9,060 nucleotides of DNA, taken from Candidatus Microgenomates bacterium. GTDB taxonomy: Bacteria; Patescibacteriota; Microgenomatia; Levybacterales; JACOYD01. A program made the position numbers and the translations under genes. Below the pieces are notes generated by a model that searched no databases, was not told where the DNA came from, and saw nothing but the letters and a program-made list of their open reading frames with translations. Within the stretch, counting starts at the first letter, position 1, and the number at the start of each line of letters is the position of its first letter. Positions 1 through 4,783 of the stretch are shown here, piece after piece. The stretch is from positions 1-9,060 of the forward strand of contig JACOYD010000061.1 in assembly GCA_016182055.1 (NCBI GenBank), given 5' to 3'.

Positions 1-52
1 TGTTCCTCACCCATACCAAGTCAGCATACTGGAAATCGCCTGAAAAATCAAG

Positions 53-1861
53 CTATGTTGAAATGCTTTCTTGTCCGGCAACTGTTCTCATAGCGCCTGC
101 GGCAAACATAATCGGCGCCCCAAGTAGAAGAAGCCACCACGATGGATGTTTTCTCATTTCTTCACCAAACCTCGGCAAAAATCCTGGTCTTCTTAATGCC
201 CCCACGCCCAGAGCACCTTCTACTAAATTACGGAATTCTGTATTTTTCTCAAGCGCTTTCTCTGCTAACCCCGCTCCCCATTGACTGTTAAAAATAACAT
301 GTAGATCTTCTTGTACAAACCCGCCAGTTAAAGCTCTTCTCCCCAATAGTTGTTTTATAACCTCTGGTTGCATTTTATCAACAAAATCTTTATTATTCAT
401 AAGATCATTTATTTCTGCAGTTGTATAAATAGCGTTTGTTGCGGGATTCCGTGTAGCTCCCAAGATATTTCGCATAAGCTGATCTGGTCCTTGAGTTTGG
501 TCCATGAGTATTCTCATATCGGCATTCACTCTTTCTCTATTGATTGGGTGGAAGTCTACCCGACGGAGAATCCCCCTATGTTGTAATGGACCCAACCAGC
601 GTGTCTGAACTGCACCGTATACTGCTTTTTCATTCTGATCTGCTGTCTGCTGTTTAAGCACTTCAAGTTCTTCATTTGCTTTTTGGGAGCTTGTCTCTAA
701 ATCTGCCTGGAATGCTGCTGCTGCTGCTTCACGAATGAGATTTTTATATCCATTAACAAGGTCTGTTTCCCGTGAAGTTCTTACTCTGATCATGTCGTCT
801 GCATCTATCTGTTTTCTCCTTAGCTCAAGATCAAACGTGTCTCGTTCCAATTCTCTACCTCTCAAATCTCTTACATTCTCACCTCTTTGTTGACGCAGTC
901 GCTGCTCCTCCTGCTCAAGAGCTTGCAGTTTTTGTATATCTGATTCTCGAGTATTGATGTCGTTGTTGATATTATCTATATCTGTCCTTGTTGTATCAAG
1001 ATCGTGGAGTATCTCTGCTGTAGGCCTACCAGTCCAACCCACGGCTCTAGACGAATTGTAATGTTCTGTTAAGCTTTGAATAGCTCTTTCTTTTATCTGG
1101 AGATTTCGTCTAAGTCCTACCAACTCTGCTTGATGGGTGGGTCGTAAAACTCTCAATCTATCTATTTCTACTGCATCTGCTCCTGTAGGCGCCCCCGCAG
1201 CATCACGAGCAAAGCGATTTAACTGTTGTTCAACGGCAACAACCTGCCTTTGCAATTCATCAACTTCTTGATTTTTATTATTTTTTTTAAGTTCTGCTTC
1301 CCTAACTTCATCCTGTTTTTGGAAAATTTGCCCGTCTCCAATCAGTTTATTTTCCGGATCCAAAAGTCGCTCAAAAATTTGCTTCCCCTCTTTTGAGAGT
1401 CTACCTTCCTTAAGAATTCTTTCGGCAAAATCCTTCTGCTGATTAATATTCATTGTAGCCAACTGATCTTGAATAACGGGAATAGAAGCCGCCTCTGCTA
1501 GTACATCTTCTCGAAGCTGGTCTTGCTCGGTAGGAATCATACCGTCATATCCCACTCGCAGAAATTTTTCATTGCGAGCGGCATATTTTTTTGCATCGTT
1601 ATATCTTGCTAGTTCTGTACCTGTTCGTACCTTTTTACCTGTAGCGTCATAGGTTATCCCTATTTCTTCATTTCTTGCCGCAATTTTCTGGCCAGTATCG
1701 GGACCCATTCTCATCATTGCCCCCCCCTCCCGCCACCGCCCCTCGTCTGCCTTGCGATTCACTGCCTCGACAATACGCTGAGCTTGGTGCGGTCTTCCAG
1801 CCGCAGGGGCTTCTCTAGCGATGGCCATTCCGGCAAGCTGATCAGGCGTTGGTAGTGCCAT
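53..1861 (-). CDS. Large coiled-coil protein with C-terminal membrane anchor, function unknown
   Basis: This is a 602-aa protein that I do not recognise as a named family. It has no N-terminal signal peptide. Residues about 183-220, 240-268 and 285-410 are rich in Glu, Gln, Arg, Lys and Leu with heptad-like spacing, so long coiled coils are likely. A Gly-Pro-containing break lies near 275-280 (GWTGRP). Residues 430-560 look like a helical globular region. The tail has one hydrophobic segment at 575-591 (WWLLLLGAPIMFAAGAM) with about 11 residues after it, so the protein looks tail-anchored with its bulk in the cytoplasm. The start at 1861 is supported by an AGGAGG site 8 nt upstream. The gene overlaps the end of the 121-aa gene by 20 bp, which implies one transcript and coupled translation. 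A structural or scaffold role is only an inference from architecture. Confidence 0.85.
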   Translation of the reverse strand: MALPTPDQLAGMAIAREAPAAGRPHQAQRIVEAVNRKADEGRWREGGAMMRMGPDTGQKIAARNEEIGITYDATGKKVRTGTELARYNDAKKYAARNEKFLRVGYDGMIPTEQDQLREDVLAEAASIPVIQDQLATMNINQQKDFAERILKEGRLSKEGKQIFERLLDPENKLIGDGQIFQKQDEVREAELKKNNKNQEVDELQRQVVAVEQQLNRFARDAAGAPTGADAVEIDRLRVLRPTHQAELVGLRRNLQIKERAIQSLTEHYNSSRAVGWTGRPTAEILHDLDTTRTDIDNINNDINTRESDIQKLQALEQEEQRLRQQRGENVRDLRGRELERDTFDLELRRKQIDADDMIRVRTSRETDLVNGYKNLIREAAAAAFQADLETSSQKANEELEVLKQQTADQNEKAVYGAVQTRWLGPLQHRGILRRVDFHPINRERVNADMRILMDQTQGPDQLMRNILGATRNPATNAIYTTAEINDLMNNKDFVDKMQPEVIKQLLGRRALTGGFVQEDLHVIFNSQWGAGLAEKALEKNTEFRNLVEGALGVGALRRPGFLPRFGEEMRKHPSWWLLLLGAPIMFAAGAMRTVAGQESIST

Positions 1862-2207
1862 TTATATTTCCTCCTTGTGTTGCGCTTTCTGCAACTTTCA
1901 GCGCCTCATCTATTTTATTTTCTTTAAGAAGATCCTCCACCTGCTCTACTTTCTCGTCTTCTTTCTTGTCTTGAGCTTCTCCTTGCTCCAAAGTCAAAAT
2001 TTCGGAAAAAACCGGCCATTTCTGGGAAAGTTCTGTTAAAAAAACTATCAACTGCTCTCGACTGGTAATTGTATCTATCGTATCGAGAATATATGAGGAT
2101 GCGTCGCTTGCTTGTTCTTGTGTAACTTCACCGTCTCCAAGTGCACGGGCAAGTCTTCTTATAAGACGTTCGCCCACAATATCTTTACGAGCCTCATCAA
2201 AGTCCAT
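1842..2207 (-). CDS. Small helical acidic protein, function unknown
   Basis: This 121-aa protein is predicted almost wholly helical, with no membrane segment or signal peptide. Residues 1-70 form an Arg/Lys-containing helical N-terminal part (KDIVGERLIRRLARAL). Residues 75-110 are a highly charged helix (EAQDKKEDEKVEQVEDLLKE) with a Leu/Ile/Val pattern suited to coiled-coil pairing, and the C-terminus is a short Gly/Asn/Thr tail. It is first in a two-gene unit with the tail-anchored coiled-coil protein, so it may be a partner of that protein, which is inference. The ATG at 2207 has no Shine-Dalgarno sequence but sits 10 nt after a predicted -10 box, which suggests a leaderless or nearly leaderless mRNA. 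I do not recognise the family. Confidence 0.8.
   Translation of the reverse strand: MDFDEARKDIVGERLIRRLARALGDGEVTQEQASDASSYILDTIDTITSREQLIVFLTELSQKWPVFSEILTLEQGEAQDKKEDEKVEQVEDLLKENKIDEALKVAESATQGGNINGTTNA
1867..1876 (-). promoter_or_regulatory. Shine-Dalgarno site for the 602-aa gene
   Basis: On the minus strand the sequence reads AAGGAGGAAA, with AGGAGG 8 nt before the ATG at 1861. It lies inside the 3' end of the upstream 121-aa gene. It fixes the start of the long gene and fits the pattern that genes inside an operon here carry a ribosome binding site, while operon-leading genes do not. Confidence 0.8.
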
Positions 2208-2217
2208 ATATAATTTT

Positions 2218-2246
2218 ATTACAGCTCATTTTTTGTGACTTGTCAA
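2218..2246 (-). promoter_or_regulatory. Sigma-70-type promoter for the 121-aa / 602-aa unit
   Basis: On the minus strand there is a perfect -35 TTGACA (plus-strand 2241-2246), a 17-bp spacer, and -10 TGTAAT (2218-2223), one mismatch from consensus. The -10 ends 10 nt before the ATG at 2207, so transcription would start about 3 nt before the ATG or at it. A small dyad CTTG-T-CAAG (2239-2247) overlaps the -35 and could bind a regulator. Confidence 0.7.
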
Positions 2247-2262
2247 GCGGCAAGTTCGATAT

Positions 2263-2290
2263 TGAAGCCAGCAATAAGATATGTTACCAT
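2263..2290 (+). promoter_or_regulatory. Weak candidate promoter for the FHA gene
   Basis: TTGAAG (2263-2268), a 16-bp spacer and an extended -10-like TGTTACCAT (2282-2290) end 9 nt before the ATG at 2300. Both boxes match consensus at only 4 of 6 positions. Support comes mainly from the divergent layout, the lack of any Shine-Dalgarno sequence before 2300, and the same -10-to-ATG distance as better promoters in this window. Confidence 0.3.
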
Positions 2291-2299
2291 GGTTAGAGT

Positions 2300-3028
2300 A
2301 TGGAAACTCCTAATGCTCCTTCAGAAAGACGATTTATCGGAATAAAACAAATAGATAAACCTGTAGGCTTGAGGCTTGGTAAACTCTCAAAAGTCGTTTT
2401 TGTACCTCATCACGACCCCAAGCAAGGTGTTTTAGTGCTCTCGCAAGATCGCCTCTTGTCGAAGTGGCAGGCGAGTCAACAAACAAACGATTTTTCTATT
2501 GGAAGATCTGATAAAGAGACTACCAACGATATTGAATTTAGAGATGAGGCGATTTCGCCAAATCATCTACGAGTCACCCATGGGGCTAATCACTTTTATT
2601 CTGTGGAAGATCGGGGCTCTATGAATGGCACTTTTGAAGAACAAGTTACGGAAGTTCATGGAGAAGTTTCTGTACAAAATAATGAATGGGCGTTTACCTC
2701 TTTAGCTAAACAGCCAACCTTGCAAATAGGCCCCACGCTTGTCCGCGTTGAAACAACAGGAGACAAAACATATATTGTGGCTGGAAGGCGTCGAATAGAG
2801 ATATCTGAAGGTGTACCTTTTACCATTGGCGCTGGAGCAAATAATAATCTCTCAATAGGAGAGATGCAAGGGAATCCTTTTAATCGAGCTACCCTTGTTT
2901 ACTTCAATCAAATGGTCTTTATAAATTCTTCTGATAAGCCAATCTCTATTAGGGAACAAAATCCGGGGGCCACTACTCAATCGCAAGAGGCCGCCAGAAA
3001 AGGTGTTTTGCTTGAGCAGGCTCTGTAA
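2300..3028 (+). CDS. FHA-domain protein with a degenerate second FHA-like repeat
   Basis: The 242-aa product contains a forkhead-associated domain, a module that binds phosphothreonine peptides. The core motifs are visible: FSIGRS at 65-70 (the conserved Gly-Arg), SPNHLRV at 86-92 (the Ser-x-x-His turn) and DRGSMNGT at 104-111 (the Asn-Gly loop). A second FHA-like stretch at about 172-219 (VPFTIGAG, then ATLVYFNQMVFINSS) keeps the strand pattern but lacks the Arg and the Ser/His, so it probably does not bind phosphopeptide. The protein is cytosolic with no membrane segment. It is divergent from the coiled-coil pair. The TAA at 3026-3028 is followed in the same frame by 102 open codons that extend the terminal helix and end in a J-domain-like sequence, so this may be the 5' part of one broken or read-through gene. 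No Ser/Thr kinase gene is present in the window. Confidence 0.85.
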   Translation: METPNAPSERRFIGIKQIDKPVGLRLGKLSKVVFVPHHDPKQGVLVLSQDRLLSKWQASQQTNDFSIGRSDKETTNDIEFRDEAISPNHLRVTHGANHFYSVEDRGSMNGTFEEQVTEVHGEVSVQNNEWAFTSLAKQPTLQIGPTLVRVETTGDKTYIVAGRRRIEISEGVPFTIGAGANNNLSIGEMQGNPFNRATLVYFNQMVFINSSDKPISIREQNPGATTQSQEAARKGVLLEQAL

Positions 3029-3079
3029 GAGGAGAGAAATAAAAGAATCACTGCGGAAGAACAAGCCACTAGAGCAACT

Positions 3080-3334
3080 ATGGAGATCCGCCAACTACGA
3101 CAAAAAGTTGATTTATTACAAAGGGCAGGTTCGGGCCAAAATCAACTTGGAAGATTGGAAAATATACTTAGAGGACTTAGTCCTGATCAACAAGCAACAA
3201 TTCTTCATGGTATAAGAGGTGGGTTCGGAAAAGCACTGCATCCAGACAGAAATCCCACAGTAGATCCGGAAAACCTTAAAGTAGCTAACACTATTCTTGA
3301 TAACCTGCGCGATGAGCTAAAGAGAAGAATTTAA
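3080..3334 (+). CDS. Short J-domain-like protein, or detached 3' part of the FHA gene
   Basis: The 84-aa ORF has a basic helix (residues 1-14), a linker, then a sequence like helices II and III of a DnaJ J-domain around an HPD motif: GGFGKALHPDRNP (residues 47-59, HPD at 54-56), followed by a helix at 63-83 (PENLKVANTILDNLRDELK). The HPD loop is what J-proteins use to stimulate Hsp70/DnaK ATPase. Helix I (the DYYxxLG type) is missing or very divergent. The frame is the same as that of the upstream FHA gene and is open from 3029. The 17 codons before the ATG contain no start codon yet encode a plausible continuing charged helix (EERNKRITAEEQATRAT). There is no good ribosome binding site at 3080. 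I therefore think the ORF belongs to a longer FHA-J protein; independent translation is possible but weakly supported. Confidence 0.55.
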   Translation: MEIRQLRQKVDLLQRAGSGQNQLGRLENILRGLSPDQQATILHGIRGGFGKALHPDRNPTVDPENLKVANTILDNLRDELKRRI

Positions 3335-3376
3335 AGAAATAATCAGTAAGCCCCAGCCAAACCAAACCGGCTAACT

Positions 3377-3396
3377 TTATCCACATCTTATCCCCA
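3377..3396 (+). other. Two DnaA-box-like 9-mers, 11 bp apart
   Basis: TTATCCACA at 3377-3385 is a perfect match to the bacterial DnaA box consensus. TTATCCCCA at 3388-3396 differs from it at one position. They are in the same orientation and start 11 bp apart, so they lie on the same helix face. They sit in a gene-free stretch (3335-3450) between the J-domain ORF and the ATPase promoter. I see no AT-rich unwinding element or larger cluster of boxes, so this is not enough to call an origin. Confidence 0.3.
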
Positions 3397-3414
3397 TGCA
3401 AACCTTTCCATTCA

Positions 3415-3431
3415 CGAGGCCTGCGGCCTCG
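3415..3431. repeat. GC-rich hairpin CGAGGCC-TGC-GGCCTCG
   Basis: A perfect 7-bp inverted repeat with a 3-nt loop lies about 80 bp after the J-domain ORF and 20 bp before the ATPase promoter. No T-run follows, so it is not a standard intrinsic terminator. It resembles a short REP-like palindrome, although it could still attenuate transcription coming from the FHA gene. Confidence 0.5.
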
Positions 3432-3450
3432 CCTCAAACCGACAGCTCAC

Positions 3451-3479
3451 TTGACAAATCCCAATATTAGTGCTAATAT
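3451..3479 (+). promoter_or_regulatory. Strong sigma-70-type promoter for the DUF4143 ATPase
   Basis: A perfect -35 TTGACA (3451-3456), a 17-bp spacer and -10 TAATAT (3474-3479) end 7 nt before the ATG at 3487. Transcription would begin at or next to the A of the ATG, giving a leaderless mRNA. No Shine-Dalgarno sequence is present. The TTG at 3451, which an ORF finder may take as the start, is the -35 box itself. Confidence 0.75.
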
Positions 3480-3483
3480 TGGG
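3460..3483. promoter_or_regulatory. Perfect 24-bp palindromic operator over the ATPase promoter
   Basis: The left arm CCCAATATTAG (3460-3470) is followed, after TG, by its exact reverse complement (3473-3483). The dyad fills most of the promoter spacer, all of the -10 box and the bases up to the expected transcription start. A protein bound here would block RNA polymerase, so repression is the simplest reading. The regulator is not identified; the ATPase itself carries a winged-helix-like region and autoregulation is conceivable but unproven. A cruciform or REP role is less likely because the site coincides so exactly with the promoter. Confidence 0.6.
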
Positions 3484-3486
3484 AGT

Positions 3487-4653
3487 ATGATCCCAAGATT
3501 ACTAGAAGAGGTCATTATTTCCAGGCTGCTTTCCTCCGGCAAAATCATTCTTTTGTTGGGGGCGCGCCAGGTGGGAAAAACAACGCTCCTTACTCACATT
3601 GAGCATGCGTGCAAAGCAAAAGGCAAAAGGGTGCTGTACCTCAACTGCGACATCGACGAAGAAAAAGCGGCAATAAATACGACATCCAGAGCCATAATTG
3701 AGCAGCTTACGGCTAATATTGATATCATGCTTATTGATGAAGCTCAAGGATTAGATAATCCCGGCCTCACACTTAAAAACATCCATGTCATAGCTCCCCA
3801 TGTTAAAATCATGGCAACCGGATCATCAAGCTTTGAGCTTAAAAACAAGCTCAGCGATCCTCTTACGGGACGGTATCTGGACTTTATGCTCTATCCTCTA
3901 TCATTTGCAGAAATTCTTTTCGCTCATCAAAAGTCTTTCATTGATATTGTTTCCAGAAACCGGGCAGACGCAATTCTGCCATCTGTATTGCTCTATGGTC
4001 TCTATCCGGAGGTCTACATGAAGAACAATCCTACGGAAAAACAGGCGCTTCTTGAAAGACTCGTTGATAGCTACCTTTTCCGGGATGTCCTAACCTTTCA
4101 AAGAGTTAAAAATGCGCAGGCGATTAAGAATTTAACGAGAGCTCTCGCCTATCAGATAGGCTCTGAAGTAAACGAAAATGAATTGGCAAACCGCCTAAAA
4201 ATTGATCGCAAGACAGTAATCAGCTATCTTGAGGTGCTTGAAAAGTCTTTTATCATTGCCAGAGTACATCCGTTTTCAAAAAACCCGAGAAGAGAAATTG
4301 GCAGAAACTACAAAGTATATTTTATCGATCTGGGCATCAGAAACGCTCTTATTGGAGACTTCAACCAGGTAGAATTACGGGCAGATATTGGTTCTTTATG
4401 GGAAAACTTTTTGTTTATCGAACGAATGAAGCATTTTGCGAATAAGGATCAGCTCCTGCAGAAGTATTTCTGGAGAAGTTATGGAGGAGCAGAAGTAGAT
4501 TATATAGAAAAATCGCCGTCTGTCGAAATGAAAGCATTTGAGTTTAAGCATAAAACAGGTTCTTTAAGTAAAGGCGCAAAGTCGTTTACCAATGAGTATA
4601 AATCCAAAGTGTTCTTAATCAATAAAGACAATTACCTCGATTTTATCCTTTGA
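3487..4653 (+). CDS. AAA ATPase with DUF4143 domain
   Basis: Counting from the ATG at 3487, the 388-aa protein has a Walker A motif GARQVGKTT at 25-33, a Walker B IMLIDEAQ at 80-87, a sensor-1-like ATGSSS at 110-115, then a winged-helix-like region (NENELANRLKIDRKTVISYLEVLEKS, about 229-254). The C-terminal DUF4143 part includes LWENF near 304-308, GGAEVDYI near 333-340 and FEFKHK at 351-356. The last two resemble the D...ExK signature of PD-(D/E)XK nuclease folds. Length and motif order are typical of this widespread ATPase family, which often occurs as an isolated accessory gene; its cellular role is not well defined. It has its own promoter and operator and is not part of the secretion operon. 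A start at TTG 3451 would add 12 residues but overlaps the -35 box. Confidence 0.9.
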   Translation: MIPRLLEEVIISRLLSSGKIILLLGARQVGKTTLLTHIEHACKAKGKRVLYLNCDIDEEKAAINTTSRAIIEQLTANIDIMLIDEAQGLDNPGLTLKNIHVIAPHVKIMATGSSSFELKNKLSDPLTGRYLDFMLYPLSFAEILFAHQKSFIDIVSRNRADAILPSVLLYGLYPEVYMKNNPTEKQALLERLVDSYLFRDVLTFQRVKNAQAIKNLTRALAYQIGSEVNENELANRLKIDRKTVISYLEVLEKSFIIARVHPFSKNPRREIGRNYKVYFIDLGIRNALIGDFNQVELRADIGSLWENFLFIERMKHFANKDQLLQKYFWRSYGGAEVDYIEKSPSVEMKAFEFKHKTGSLSKGAKSFTNEYKSKVFLINKDNYLDFIL

Positions 4654-4683
4654 GAGTAAAACTAATTTGTTTGACCTACTTTG

Positions 4684-4700
4684 TCCCGATTTAATCGGGA
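4684..4700. repeat. Short palindrome TCCCGATTTAATCGGGA (REP-like)
   Basis: This is a perfect 8-bp inverted repeat around one central base, 31 bp after the ATPase stop. No T-run follows, so a classical terminator is not supported. A near-identical palindrome, CCCCGATTAAATCGGGG, lies inside the PrgI-like gene at 5388-5404, which points to a dispersed repeat family. Confidence 0.65.
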
Positions 4701-4751
4701 TTGATAATCTTGCAATGGGATTTTTCACGGATTACACTAATTTCAATCTAT

Positions 4752-4779
4752 TTGATATTTAAGTTTTAATTTTTAATAT
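4752..4779 (+). promoter_or_regulatory. Candidate promoter of the secretion operon
   Basis: TTGATA (4752-4757), a 16-bp spacer and TAATAT (4774-4779) lie just before the ATG at 4784. The -10 ends only 4 nt from the ATG, closer than usual, and the region is so AT-rich that other -10 choices such as TTTAAT at 4765-4770 or 4772-4777 are possible. No Shine-Dalgarno sequence precedes the ATG. Confidence 0.3.
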
Positions 4780-4783
4780 TTTT

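Larger units (their letters stand above)
2300..3334 (+). other. Putative single FHA-FHA-helix-J gene interrupted by one TAA
   Basis: From 2300 to 3334 one reading frame is open except for TAA at 3026-3028, giving 344 codons. Residues on both sides of the stop form one charged helical stretch (ARKGVLLEQAL, stop, EERNKRITAEEQ). That is what a point change from CAA, GAA or AAA to TAA in an intact gene would leave. Other explanations are a sequencing or assembly error, stop-codon readthrough, or two separately translated proteins. TAA is used as a normal terminator at 3332-3334, so general recoding of TAA is unlikely. Confidence 0.5.

Noticed and set aside
1..52. Start of a further minus-strand gene after the 602-aa gene
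   Set aside because: The ATG at 27 meets a stop after six codons; the ATG at 14 leaves only 14 bases before the edge and has no ribosome binding site, so a gene cannot be supported.
2289..2291. ATG at 2289 as start of the FHA protein
   Set aside because: It is in another frame from the FHA domain and reaches a stop after 18 codons.
3026..3028. Recoded stop codon as an explanation for the split FHA/J frame
   Set aside because: TAA ends other genes here, including the same frame at 3332-3334, and the known candidate-phylum recoding concerns UGA, not UAA.
3003..3215. 70-aa plus-strand frame overlapping the FHA/J junction
   Set aside because: It is out of frame with both halves of the FHA-J reading and lacks a domain; the competing frame has the J-domain signature.
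3451..3486. TTG at 3451 as start of the ATPase, adding 12 residues
   Set aside because: The TTG is the first half of a perfect TTGACA -35 box with a matching -10 at 17 bp; the ATG at 3487 lies where transcription should begin and Walker A then sits at the usual distance.
4684..4700. Intrinsic terminator of the ATPase gene
   Set aside because: The hairpin is perfect, but no T-run follows and a sister copy lies inside a coding region, so a repeat is the better call.
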